Assembly (NCBI GenBank): GCA_003427395.1
Contig: BFEA01000160.1
Location: 2,590,163 to 2,610,194 of the forward strand
DNA length: 20,032 nucleotides
DNA from: Chara braunii
Lineage: Eukaryota; Streptophyta; Charophyceae; Charales; Characeae
Direction of reading: 5' to 3'
Positions 1 through 8,748 of this stretch are shown here, piece after piece. The position numbers and the translations under genes are program-made. A model generated the notes under the pieces. The model had not been told where the DNA came from, did no database searches, and was given only the letters and a program-made list of their open reading frames with translations. Each line of letters begins with the position of its first letter. The first letter of the stretch is position 1.

Positions 1-49
<49 letters not shown>
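1..49. repeat. (GA)n microsatellite
   Basis: Uninterrupted GA dinucleotide tract that begins at the window edge, so its full length is unknown. On the minus strand it is the (CT)n tail of R2 copy 1; the second R2 copy also ends in a CT-rich tract at about 13186-13205, so the tract belongs to the repeat's architecture. Confidence 0.97.
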
Positions 50-50
<1 letters not shown>

Positions 51-533
51 CTGAATGGCAAGATTGAAAAATGGGTCAAATTGCGGCCACAATCTATTTC
101 ACAGTTGGAATATTTTTATTTATTTATTTAGCATTTTTCCTGGAAAGATCACAACAAAAATTTACGAGTACTCCAATTTTCAGGTTTTTTCACACGTTCT
201 TCTATGCGGGAAAACCCACCGAATTTGGAGTACTTTTCAGTTGGCCCACGCAATGGCTGAGTGGCAAAAATTAAAAATGTGCTGAATCGGCGTGACAATT
301 ATTTCGTGGTCTCAATAATTTTTTGAAAATGTTATAATATTTTTTCCTAGAAAGAACACGACCTCATCTATGAATTCTCAAAATTTCAGATTTTCAGCGG
401 GTTCCTCCGAGCACAGAAAATCAACAAAGTTGCCTCTTGCAAAACGTCTGTTTCGTTGTGCCTGACCTCCTGTTTTAAGAAGACGGGCCTCAACGCCGGG
501 GTTTGAGGGCCCTTTTGCAGTTCACATACCATC

Positions 534-631
534 ACTTCTTTTTGGGGTCGGCTTCCACCTGAGGACTGGTCCAACGCCCCCCACTTCTTTTTGGGGTCCA
601 CTTCGACGTGAGGACTGATCCTTCCTTTTTC
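534..631. repeat. 49-bp tandem duplication inside R2 copy 1
   Basis: Two units (534-582 and 583-631) both start with ACTTCTTTTTGGGGTC and share a GTGAGGACTG-like or CTGAGGACTG-like segment further in. The second R2 copy has only one corresponding CCCCAAAA-AGAAGT block at this position, so the duplication is specific to this copy. Confidence 0.75.
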
Positions 632-795
632 CAACTTGAAAAGTCCCGGTTCTACCAGAGTTAGCTGTAGGTAGCCCACAATTTTGCCAGGGACCGGCCC
701 CCCAATTTTGTTTACCCCCTAAGGACCCACTTTTCGTCCTATTCGCCCACTGCCGAAAATGTGACACCTTGACGCAGATGCCGAGTCCACTATAC

Positions 796-813
796 CGCAG
801 CCTTAGGGCTGCG
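796..813. other. Perfect small hairpin at the R2/R1 head-to-head junction
   Basis: CGCAGCC (796-802) is the exact reverse complement of GGCTGCG (807-813), with a 4-nt loop TTAG. It is followed at 814-823 by the 10-bp palindrome AATTCGAATT, which also occurs in R1 at 14156-14165. The junction between minus-strand R2 and plus-strand R1 therefore lies on a palindrome. Confidence 0.8.
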
Positions 814-934
814 AATTCGAATTAAAAAAAAAAAAAAAAACTTTTATTTCAATAACATTACTTTTTTTTTCTTTTTTTTACGTCAACGTCTGCCTTTGTG
901 CTTCCCACCACTGACATGTTATATGTTGCAGGGC

Positions 935-1026
<92 letters not shown>

Positions 1027-1333
1027 GTGCTTTATCTCTCCCTCTCTCTCACACACACACACATACACACACGCACACACACACACATACACACACACAC
1101 ACACACATTCTCCTGTCTATTGATGGGGAGCTCCACTTGCTGGAAATTAGGTTCAGCGTCCTGTGAACATTGTGAATAAAACACCAACCGGGACACCCCC
1201 CCCACACACTCTTCGAGTAATGTATAGCGAACATGACGAAACATATACACAACATAATCACTACCTTACCCTTCCCCACATGCATCAAAAAACAAACTAC
1301 GGGTTGACCACTCGTGCCCTCACGGTAAGTCAA
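814..1333 (+). repeat. Dispersed repeat R1, copy A (5'-truncated)
   Basis: Starts in the AATTCGAATT/poly-A part of the family, so the 5' half seen in copies B and F is missing. Block 1 (about 880-932) reads GTCTGCCTTTGTGC ... CCCACCACTGACATGTT ... TTGCAGGG. A compound microsatellite follows (934-1107). Block 2 (1109-1333) includes CTCCTGTCTATTG, GTGAACATTGTGAATAAA, a C-run and the terminal CCCTCACGGTAAGTCAA. The same blocks in the same order occur at 11555-12307 and 1575-2637, and in part at 14058-14450 and 19582-20032. Frames open across the CA tract translate to His-Thr runs and are artefacts. I do not recognise the family. Confidence 0.85.
934..1107. repeat. Compound (CT)n(CA)n microsatellite in R1-A
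   Basis: CT tract 934-956, AC tract 957-1022 (33 units), then a mixed CT/CA stretch to 1107 with scattered ATAC and GCAC interruptions. It sits at exactly the place where all other R1 copies carry a CT then CA tract, between the TTGCAGG-like end of block 1 and the start of block 2. Confidence 0.95.
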
Positions 1334-1574
1334 CTTCTTCTTTGGGCCTCCTTCGTGACAACACGGGAGGGCGTCATGGCGGTTTTGGGGAATGAATTTC
1401 CAAATGCCCCCGACCCCCTAACCCTCCCCACGAAAGTCGGTGGCTGTGCAAACTTGTTTTTTTTTTTTTTTTACGGTTGTCAACTCATGGCCGTTGGTCG
1501 TTCGATGTTCGCAAATAGCGCTAGGAATCAGTGCAAATCGACGACATTCATGGAGAGGGAGGAACGCTAAACCT
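1334..1574. other. Spacer between R1-A and R1-B, nothing recognised
   Basis: About 240 bp with a 16-nt T run (1457-1472). An open frame covers part of it but crosses from R1 block 2 into the spacer, has the poly-T as a Phe run and shows no domain. It starts with GTAAGT-like and ends with TTCGCAG-like sequence, so it has the outline of an intron, but that is only an inference. Confidence 0.5.
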
Positions 1575-1635
1575 GTTCGCAGCCCGTCAGGGTTGCGTTT
1601 TACGCCTTTGAGACCGTCAACATCAATTCAACTTT

Positions 1636-1991
1636 AATTGCCATTTCATCAAAATGGACATTTTTTATTTTTTTAACGAAATTGAAACTAAGTTTTTTCA
1701 ATTTTGTTGGCCGAAAACTCAGTCTAAATTTGCTGCTTTTGAGGGTCCGACGTTTTTAAAACGCTGGCCCCCCTGTATGTATCTGGACCTGGCTTAAGAC
1801 TAGATACATCTAGACAGTCACCCTAGGATGTATCTGGTATCAAGCTTAGTCCTGATACATCTAGAGGGTCCAACATTTTACAAATGTCGGACCCTAAGAA
1901 GACGCAAAATTTAGACGATTTTTCGGCCAAAAAACTCAGTTTCAATTTCATTCAAAAAATAAAAAATGTCCATTTTGACGATATGATAGTT
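1636..1991. mobile_element. Foldback/MITE-like element with long terminal inverted repeats, nested in R1-B
   Basis: The left arm from 1636 and the right arm ending at 1991 are inverted copies of each other over about 145 bp; for example TCAAAATGGACATTTTTTAT (left) and its exact complement at the right end, plus GAAATTGAAACT, TTGGCCGAAAA and GGGTCCGAC on both sides. A 12-bp insertion distinguishes the left arm. The centre is itself palindromic twice over (ATGTATCT...AGATACAT at about 1779-1813 and 1829-1861). The flanks carry a possible CTTT duplication (1632-1635, 1992-1995). Comparison with R1-F, which lacks it, gives the empty site. It has no transposase, so a non-autonomous DNA element is the natural reading; the superfamily is not clear. 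Confidence 0.85.
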
Positions 1992-2341
1992 CTTTCAACG
2001 CCGATGGTCGTTTGGGAGGATAGGCAATTTTAAGGTGAGGGCGGTAGTTGCCCGTAGGAGGTCGAGGATGTCGTAGTCCTCAAGTTAGACATTTTAAAAC
2101 TGAAACGGCATGGGAGGCCGAGAAGGTCGTGGTCCTTGAGTTTTTAACATTTCGAAATCGAAGTGGTGTAGGTCGACTTTTCTCGAATAGAAGAACACTT
2201 AGAATAGAACACGCACGCATTATATTAAAATACAACTTACAACCCTTTCTATTCGGATTCCAAAAAGAAAAAACTTTCGTATTTCAATAGAACATTACGT
2301 TCTTTTTCTTTTTGGCGGTCTGCGCATGCTGCCTGTTGCAA

Positions 2342-2344
<3 letters not shown>

Positions 2345-2399
<55 letters not shown>

Positions 2400-2426
2400 C
2401 TCCCCCCCCCCCCCCCACACACACAC
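2345..2426. repeat. (CT)n-(C)15-(CA)n compound microsatellite in R1-B
   Basis: CT tract 2345-2394 (25 units), C run 2402-2416, then a short AC tract to about 2426. It is the R1-B version of the family's internal microsatellite. Confidence 0.95.
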
Positions 2427-2637
2427 ATACATTCTCCTGTCTATTGGTGGGGAGCGACACCGAATGTCCCATCAATATCGTGAATAAACCACCAACCGAT
2501 ACCTCACACACGAGCGCTCATCAAGTTATGTATAGTGAATATGACTAAACATACACCAGAATCACTACCTTACCCTCGCCCAACCACATCAGCAAACAAC
2601 CTACTGGTTGAGCATTTGTGCCCTCACGGTAAGTCAA

Positions 2638-3141
2638 TACTAATTGTGTGTTACTGATGCGCTTATGTGGTGTTCGACGCTGCATTAGTGCTATGTACAA
2701 TTATGGTGTGGATTAACTCCTACCGGTGCCCTACTCGCAGTAGGAAGCACAGTGATGGCGAACCCATGGTGGTGAGGACTATGGAGGTCGTAGCTATAGA
2801 GGTTGTAGTTACAAAGGTTGTGGCTGAAAAAGTCAAAATGAAATCCAACCACACGAAGCCAGAATGCAGCTCCTTGAATGCAGCCCCCAGAGAAATCAAG
2901 TGTTAGCTGTGCTTAACTTTCCTCTTGGGGATTTAGCGCCAGCGCACCTGTCGCAAGGGTTATCATTCCCGTACAAAGCCCATCGCCGAGGACGGGGCAA
3001 AAGGGATTGCAAAGGCGTGATGACGTGGAATTCCAGCTTTCGTTCGAATCTTCCAACGCCTGAGGCTTCTTTGGGGGATAACTACAGATGACTAGTCTTC
3101 ACGAGGCTGTAGTGAGGAGACAGGTGTCAGCAAAGAGCAGG
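2638..3141. other. Unassigned region upstream of the LINE duplication
   Basis: No recognisable gene. It contains three imperfect 15-bp units at 2781-2825 (pattern GGTYGTRGYT). One frame there reads a short Gly/Tyr-rich peptide (GGEDYGGRSYRG...) bounded by stops; another reads a Val-rich 79-residue frame without a recognisable domain. It may hold the 5' leader of the LINE or an older fragment. Confidence 0.45.
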
Positions 3142-3277
3142 TATAACTATTTCGCTCAGATGTCAAATGGTTGAATATGCTTTTAGCATATACTTCTTTT
3201 TTATTTTAGTATGTTATTTAATTTCCATTTTGAATTTTTGTATCGAGTGGAAGAATGGACTCTCGAGTCTAGGGGAG

Positions 3278-4100
3278 ATGGCTTCTTTAAGCATCCCACC
3301 GCAACCTCCAGCACCACCACTGATGACTGATAGTGAAGCAACACGCATAAAGGAGATAATACAAAACTGCTATTTAAAAGTTATCGTGCCTGATGAGTTT
3401 GCTCCAAAGATTGTAAATTTAAGCTCTGGTGTTGTGGTCAACAATGACTTACTGAAAATTCAGTCAAAATGGTTGTATGACCATGCGATCTCCATCCATT
3501 TCGGGGATGACTCCACCTCTCTCTCCGTGTCAGTGAAGAACAGGCTTATGAAAATCTATAAGGAGGGATGGACAAACTCATGAGATTTACAAGTGTCTCC
3601 CAAGGGAGGTATTTTCCGAAACGAATGGCAAAACGTGGTCACATACGTGGCCAATATCAAAGATATAGCATTATGGATGCATCCAAAGGAAGAAGATAAA
3701 ATTAAGTCGGAGGATAAAATATATTGGGTTAAATTTAAACCATGGACGACTGAGAATGAATTATTATAGTAGAATGAAGGTTTGAAATTTAAATATTTTT
3801 AGGTTGAAGTTTTTCAGGTGTTGACCTCGGTCCTTCCATACATCAAGGGAGCAGTGAGGAATGTTTTCAATGATGTTCTTAGTGCATACCCGATGTTTAC
3901 CAATCCTATCCTCCCTGATTTGTGGACTATTCGTTTTGATATGATTCTTCAACTCGTATATCATATAAAACATATTTGGTGGTAGATATGGGTGACCAGG
4001 GCTTCTTTAATTTGGAGGTAGTTTGTGCAGACTCCACTTGATGTAGGAAGTGAAAACACTACTTTTATGAGGAGATTGACCCAGAGTGCCCCATCAGCGC
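3278..4100 (+). pseudogene. LINE ORF1-like (gag-like) pseudogene, unit 1
   Basis: The ATG at 3278 lies in a good context (GGGGAGATGG) and the start MASLSIPPQPPAPP is matched in unit 2. The frame runs 101 codons to a TGA at 3581-3583, through VPDEFAPKIV and WLYDHAISIHFGDD. The reading then continues in another frame (EIYK.LP.EVFSETNG, AVRNVFNDVL, TNP). At the Cys-rich end it reads CADST-stop-CRK (TGA at 4039-4041). The order of an acidic/hydrophobic N-terminal region, a region like the plant LINE ORF1 core and a C-terminal CxxC-type cluster fits a nucleic-acid-binding ORF1 protein. That family assignment is inference from context (an L1 endonuclease follows). It is clearly inactive. Confidence 0.7.
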
Positions 4101-4164
4101 ACATAATATTTCTTGAAAATCGAGTTTCAGAGACACCGCGGTAAAGGGTAAGAACAAAATAGGG

Positions 4165-4417
4165 ATGAAGAAGAGTGGGGAAAATGTAGTAAAGGAAAAA
4201 AGATATGAGTTTGAGGAGGACGAGAAAGAAAGATCGTTATTGGGAGAAAAAACGATGTCTCGTTACAAGGATGGAGAACCGAGAGGTAAAGGGGAAAAAA
4301 AATGGCCCAATGGAAAGGAAAAAAAATTGAAACTGGCGATTGGGAAGAACGATAATGACGACTATCTTCAAAAGTGGAATAAAAAAGTGAATGTTAAGCA
4401 GACAAAGGCAAGGCATG
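4165..4417 (+). pseudogene. Lys/Glu-rich ORF1 tail remnant of unit 1
   Basis: An 85-codon open frame (4165-4422) of strongly charged composition (MKKSGENVVKEKRYEFEEDE...), with a basic second half. The same stretch occurs in unit 2 at about 5450-5690 with stops. Its charge pattern fits the basic C-terminal part of a LINE ORF1 protein; it is not an independent gene. The end is set at the unit boundary. Confidence 0.5.
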
Positions 4418-5697
4418 TATAACTATTTCGCTCATATGCCAAATGGTTAAATATGCTTTTAGAAGATAATTTTTTTTAATTTTATTTTGTTATTTAATTT
4501 CCCTTTTGAATTTTAGTATCAAGTGGAAAAACAAACTCTTGAGTATAGGGGAGATGGCTTCTTCGAGCATCCCACCATAACCTCCAGCCGCACCACTGAT
4601 GAGAGATGACAAAGCAGCACGCATAAAGGATATGATACATGACAACTATGTGAAAGGTATTGTGCCAGATGATTTTGCTCCAAAGATCGTAAAGTCAGAT
4701 TCCGATGTCGTAAGAGTTGTGATCAACAACGACTTACTGAAAATTTAGTCGGAATGGTTGTATGACCATGAGGTCTCCATCCATTTCGGGGATGACTTCA
4801 CCTTCCTTTTCGTGTCAGTGAGAAACAGGCTTGTGAGAATCTATGAGGAGGGATGAGCAAACTTATGAGATTTACACGCGACTCCCAAACGAGGTATTTT
4901 CCGAAACGAATGGCGAAACCATTGTCACATATGTGGCCATTGTCAAAGATATAGCATTATGGATGCTTCGGAAGGAAGAAGATAAAATTGAGTTTGATGA
5001 TAAAATATATCGGGTTCGATTCAAACCCAGGATGACTGAGAATGAATTATTCGAGTGGAATGAAGCTTTAAAATTTAAATATTTTTGGGTTTAAGTTTTC
5101 CAGGTTTCGATCTCGGTCCATCTACACATCAAGGGAGCAGTGAGGAACACTTTTAGTGATGTTCTTAGAGCATGTCCGACGTTTACCAATCCCTTCTCCC
5201 CTAATTTTTTGACAATAGGTTTTGACCTAATTCCTTCAGTGTGTACATCATATGAAAAATATTTAGTCATAGATATGGGTGAGCAGGGCTTCGTTGACCT
5301 GGAGGTAGCTTGTGCAGACTCTCTGTGATGTAGGAAGTGTAAATACTACTTTAACGAGGAGACTGACCAAAGTTTCCCTTCAACGCACATAACATTTTTC
5401 GAAAGTTGAGCTTCAGAGACGCAACAGTAACGGGCAAGGACAACAAAGAGATGAAGAAGAACGGGGAGAAGGTGGTAAGGAAAAAATGAGATGAGTTTGA
5501 GGAGGAGGAGGAATGATCGTTCTTAGGAGAAAAACGGTGTCTCGTAATAAAGATGGAGAAACGAGAGGTAAAAGGGGGGAAAACAGCCCAATGGAAGGAA
5601 AGGGAAATTGAACTTGGCGATTGGGAACAAGGACAAGGGCGGTCATCTCGAAAAATGGAATAAGAAAGAGAATGCTAAGAAGACAAAGGCAGAGATG
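4418..5697 (+). repeat. LINE ORF1-region tandem duplication, unit 2
   Basis: Second unit of the duplication. The last matching string is GACAAAGGC (4401 in unit 1, 5682 in unit 2). Unit 2 runs directly into the rest of the LINE, so it is the unit continuous with the downstream ORF. Confidence 0.9.
4554..5420 (+). pseudogene. LINE ORF1-like (gag-like) pseudogene, unit 2
   Basis: The ATG at 4554 lies exactly 1276 bp after its counterpart in unit 1. Stops and frame changes break it. The readable parts are VPDDFAPKIV, SEWLYDHEVSIHFGDD, then a frame change into EQTYEIYTRLPNEVFSETNG (ORF 4843-5094), then the frame HIKGAVRNTFSDVL...TNPFSPNFLTIGFDL and YEKYLVIDMGEQGFVDLEV, ending CADSL-stop-CRKCKYYF. 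The TGA (5326-5328) before CRKC is at the same alignment position as in unit 1. CRKC looks like the start of a zinc-binding cluster. It most resembles the nucleic-acid-binding ORF1 of a plant-type LINE; I infer this from the downstream endonuclease. Confidence 0.72.
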
Positions 5698-6598
5698 GAT
5701 AAGGGTAGTGCCCTCCCTCCCCCTCTCCTCCCCCTAAAGAAATTCAACAAGGGCTGAAGGAAAATCAGGGGGAAAAAAAAAAAGGATAAACAGGAGAAGA
5801 CTCAAACTTTGGATGAAGAGAACAAGGGTTCTCGGGAGAAGCAAAGAGGTGAAAAAGAGCACCATATCCATAAAGCACCAAAGGAACAACCCTTTGAGGC
5901 TTTGTGTGGGGATATTCTGGCATTGACCGAAAAAGTAGGTACGGGCTTTAAGACCCAGAAGGAGACCCCTGATATGAAAAACATTGTCCCACGGGAACTC
6001 TTGAAAGGCAAGATAACAGGCGACGTTCAAAGATAAAGGTGCAGTTCAAAAACGTCCAAGCAAGGTAGGAAGCCCCCGAAGCCCAAAAGCAAGCAGCCTA
6101 TTTACAAAGAAGAACAAGGTTGGACAAAAAACAGTATTGTTATGAAGAGATGCCATAGCTCTTGAAAGGCAAGATAATAGGCGACGTTCAAAGATAAAGG
6201 TGCAGTTCAAAAACGTCCAAGCAAGGTAGGAAGCCCCCGAAGTCCAAGAGCAAGCAGCCTATTAACAAAGAAAAACAAGGTTGGACCAAAAACAGTATTG
6301 TTATGAAGAGATGCCATACGAGAAACAAAAATTCAGTGAGAGCACAACCATTTTTCAGAAAACCTTCCTTGATGTAGGGGTTTTCTCAGACGGAGAAGCC
6401 GGACCGTCCTCCCAAGGGGGGAAGCGCTCCTTAGAAAATAAGGGTTCACAACAATACTTCAGTTTTTCAACACTAATGAAGATACTTGAAAGGAATGACA
6501 AACTTAAAAAATTAACGGCGTTGGTGATACCTCCGATTTGTACCACAACACAACAAGGGACCTCGGTTTTCACGAGTAGAAATACTGAGAAAACGTAA
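5698..6598 (+). pseudogene. Basic linker, C-terminal ORF1 or ORF1/ORF2 junction of the LINE
   Basis: Several overlapping broken frames with very high Lys/Arg/Glu/Gln content. One open piece at 5809-6036 includes KQRGEKEHHIHKAPKEQP, and another at 6281-6598 includes DGEAGPSSQGGKRS. There is no catalytic motif. It contains a 161-bp duplication that shifts the frame. By position it links the ORF1 core to the endonuclease. The exact ORF boundary cannot be seen. Confidence 0.55.
6000..6321. repeat. 161-bp tandem duplication in the LINE linker
   Basis: Unit 1 is 6000-6160 and unit 2 is 6161-6321. Both begin CTTGAAAGGCAAGATAA and end near ATGAAGAGATGCCATA, with only a few differences. 161 is not a multiple of three, so the duplication itself breaks the frame. 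Confidence 0.95.
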
Positions 6599-7059
6599 GG
6601 ACAAATGTTTGATCTCCATATGGAGGACCAAACTAATCCAATTATTTTAAGAGGACTATGTAAGCTCCAAATTCCACAGGAGCCCAAAGTGGGAAGGCAT
6701 GTAGTGGAAATCTCTAAGGAGAAAAAAATGGTCCTACATGTGGCCTTCTTGGCCTTGTCATAGAAAAGTACTCGGGATCAAAGGACACGATTAAATGCTC
6801 ATTGGTTCACAATGTCCTCCCTCACCCCTCCAAACGCCTCGACGTTATCTAATATTCGGGTGGGGTCATCCCTATGTAGCAGATTGGATGGTTTTTACGG
6901 ACGTTCAGGATCTTCCAGGCTCCGAAAAGTTTTCTTACCTACTGTTGGCGCTGGATCAGCAAACCGGGTCACTTTTTATTCCAAAATCTCTATCCTCCTG
7001 TATCCAAAATCCAAACGGACAAGACCTCAACAATGATCTTGCCCAGTCAAATTAGGATC

Positions 7060-7870
7060 GTGAATTGAAATATTTGTGGGTTTGACGATAATTTTAAAAG
7101 AAACATACTCTTTGCCTTATTGTTTTCAAGGGAGCACATATATAGTTTGCTTGCAAGAAACAAAATTAACAACAAAAAAGTTGTTGGAGGCGGCCAACTG
7201 GTGGAGGGGCCTGTAGTTTTGGGCCCCGACAAATGGCGCCAAGGGGGTTGTCACGATTTTGATCAATAAAGACCTATTAGTAAACATTATTGACTCATTT
7301 ACAAATCCAATGAGTAGGTGCGTTTGGGTCAAGTTATCGGTGGAGGGAAAAAATTTGGCAATAATTACGATCTACACGCCTGTTGACTTCAATGAGAGAA
7401 CAAAATGCATATCTCAACTCCCATAGGGGATTCCAAATGTCTAAAATATGCTTGACTTCAACGAGAGAACAAAATGCATATCTCAACTCCCATAGGGGAT
7501 TCCAAATGTATAAAATATGGTCCTTGTTGGGGATTGGAATACGGTTCTTAATCCAAGCTCGGACTCAAGGTCTCTCCATTGAGGGTCGACTCTCTAATGC
7601 TTTGCGCCCTGTCGAATTCTCAAAATCTCAGAGATGTCTTCATAGTATTAAATCCTAATGATAGTGGGTACACATACTTTAGCCCGCTCCGATCCCTCGA
7701 TCCCCTCAACCCAAAAGGAGGTTTGACTTTTTCTTGGCAAGAGGCGTTGTATGGAAAGACACATGGACTGCGATCTATTAGTGGCCACTCTATCAGACGG
7801 TTATCCAATCTAAAAATAGTTCCACAAAGTCAGATCCCCTTTCAAATTGAATGTAAATCTATTAAAAAAC
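7060..7870 (+). pseudogene. LINE ORF2 APE-type endonuclease domain (decayed)
   Basis: One frame carries IVCLQETKL (LQETK at 7151-7165), then KGVVTILIN, VWVKLSVEGKNLAIITIYTP, NERTKCISQLP and LVGDWNTVLN (GDWN at 7529-7540). These are the expected order and spacing of the exonuclease-endonuclease-phosphatase fold of L1-type LINEs, in which the Glu of QETK and the Asp/Asn of GD(F/W)N bind the metal or act in catalysis. A different frame then gives NLRDVFIVLNP, GYTYFSPLR and, after another shift, DCDLLVATLSDGY, where the family has SRIDRfLvS. Stops interrupt it (TAG after WWRGL; TAG and TAA in NERT...LP and PNV). The enzyme would nick target DNA to prime reverse transcription; this copy is dead. 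Confidence 0.88.
7383..7520. repeat. 69-bp in-frame tandem duplication in the endonuclease
   Basis: Unit 1 (7383-7451) and unit 2 (7452-7520) differ at about three bases. The duplicated peptide is LDFNERTKCISQLP and following residues. Both units carry the same TAG (after QLP) and the same TAA (after PNV), so the stops came before the duplication. Confidence 0.95.
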
Positions 7871-8530
7871 AAGAGAATTTCGGTTTGGGTGAAAGATCAA
7901 ATGCTGGTCTAGATGGGGGCAAAGGACCTCTTCCAACATGATAACAGATGGGTTGAGGTAGGTATTGGGATCATAACAGTTGAATTGAGAACTTTTTCCG
8001 TATGAAAGCGGTAAATAGGGCTTGGAGGGAGAAAAAGACCCAAAAAGCGGTGAAAGATACAAAACATAAAATGAGAAAGGTTTGTTTCATACTTTTATTG
8101 GTCCCAACAAAAGAAGATGAAACTAACCTTATTGACGGAGTTGAAAAAAAAAAAAAAACAATAATGGCTAGACTAGCTAGAGATGAGGGGCCTGATAAGG
8201 TACGATAGGATGACAGAGATAATTTTTAGACCCTTATCCTCAAGCAAGTCAAACCTGTGATCCGGGAATGGAGGCATCCCTTTGATTAAGATGTGGCTTT
8301 GGTAAGTTGCACGAAGGAAATATGTACCTACGCTAAGTGTTACTTTAAAGATGTAGTTTCCTCTAGGAGACTGTAAGACACGTGTGAGACATATCAATAA
8401 AAAAACTCGCATATTTGGAATAGTTTGAGAGTCATGCTTCCAGCGACAGGTACGAGAGCACTTGATGCCTCTTTCACTTCCCAAGAACTGCATACGACAT
8501 CAAGGCAGCGTCGCGTTGGTTGAAACACTG
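7871..8530 (+). pseudogene. LINE ORF2 linker up to the start of the RT domain (decayed, RT missing)
   Basis: Broken frames give ICTYAKCYFKDVVSSRR (from about 8312), where L1-type proteins have the I..a..yFk.ll block. Next comes IWNSLRVMLPATGTRALDASF, then SQEL and, in a shifted frame, YDIKAASRW, where the family has the ..T..El..Ai.a....KAPG block that opens the reverse transcriptase. No KAPG, no RT motifs with FADD-type residues and no 3' end follow. The recognisable LINE therefore stops near 8530. Confidence 0.6.
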
Positions 8531-8743
8531 ACTGATGTGACAGAGGAAGAATAGACAATTGTTGCTCTCGAGGTAAAGCAGAAGAAGAGGGCAGAGAATA
8601 TGGTTTGAGATGAGGGTGGGTGGGTGACTCAAAATACGGAGGAAAAATATCATAGCGATGTTCATACTTATAGAAGTAAAAAAGTCATTCTTCCCAGGGA
8701 AGAAGTACGTTTGCGCCACTCATCTTGATGCCAACGCATTCTT
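8531..8743. other. Junction zone between LINE and LTR element
   Basis: No clear continuation of the LINE RT on the plus strand or of gag on the minus strand. Minus-strand open frames cross it (8474-8719, 8173-8493), but they are hydrophobic or low-information peptides without a known motif. The junction of the two elements is probably here but cannot be placed to the base. Confidence 0.45.
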
Positions 8744-8748
8744 AACCC

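Larger units (their letters stand above)
1..816 (-). repeat. Dispersed repeat R2, copy 1 (minus strand)
   Basis: Read on the minus strand, this segment aligns almost end to end with 12353-13205 on the plus strand. Shared blocks include the string GTGTCAAGGTGTCACATTTT (minus strand; near 761-742 here and 12569-12588 there), a gcaagaggYaactt block, a GTGATCTTTCC block and a CATTCARCCTCTCTCT end that leads into the dinucleotide tract. The minus-strand start near 816 carries a perfect 7-bp stem (796-802 with 807-813, sequence CGCAGCC). The same start motif opens R1 copies. No coding capacity is supported: the open frames here are not shared between the two copies. Family identity is unknown; it could be a non-autonomous transposon or a piece of a larger element. 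The repeat relationship itself is seen directly by eye alignment. Confidence 0.8.
1575..2637 (+). repeat. Dispersed repeat R1, copy B (with nested foldback element)
   Basis: The 5' start GTTCGCAGCCCGTCAGGG matches the start of copy F at 19582. The next shared parts are a GTTGCCCGTAGGAGG/GCTGCCCGTAGGAGG block (about 2046-2063 here), TGAAACGGCATGGG, AATAGAACACGCACGCATT, TTCGGATT and a poly-A-like stretch. Block 1 is diverged (GTCTGCGCATGCTGCCTGTTGC). A (CT)n tract, a 15-nt C run and a short CA tract follow, then block 2 ending CCCTCACGGTAAGTCAA at 2637. A 356-bp foldback element interrupts the copy at 1636-1991; without it the copy is about 0.7 kb. No protein is supported. Confidence 0.85.
3142..4417 (+). 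repeat. LINE ORF1-region tandem duplication, unit 1
   Basis: Starts at TATAACTATTTCGCTCA and repeats at 4418, a period of about 1276 bp at the start and about 1281-1287 further in because of small indels. The unit holds a short AT-rich leader, the ORF1-like pseudogene and a Lys/Glu-rich tail. By eye the two units are clearly homologous throughout but diverged at many positions, so this is not a recent duplication. Confidence 0.9.
3142..8530 (+). mobile_element. Decayed L1-type LINE, 3'-truncated
   Basis: Continuous plus-strand order: duplicated ORF1-like region, basic linker, endonuclease, pre-RT linker. Many stops and frameshifts are present. The 5' start is uncertain (the first duplication unit may already be the true 5' part), and the 3' half, with the RT, is absent. 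LINEs usually lose the 5' end through incomplete reverse transcription; losing the 3' end instead implies a later deletion or insertion. Confidence 0.8.

Noticed and set aside
896-1333. Open frames across the CA/CT tract (His-Thr or Cys-Val runs) on both strands
   Set aside because: They are translations of the microsatellite; the flanking codons are not conserved in the other R1 copies.
1163-1570. A 135-codon plus-strand open frame
   Set aside because: It crosses from R1 block 2 into an unrelated spacer and a T run; the corresponding block 2 in other copies is not open in the same way.
5413-6030. Minus-strand Ser/Leu/Pro-rich frames
   Set aside because: Antisense shadows of the Lys/Glu-rich LINE linker.
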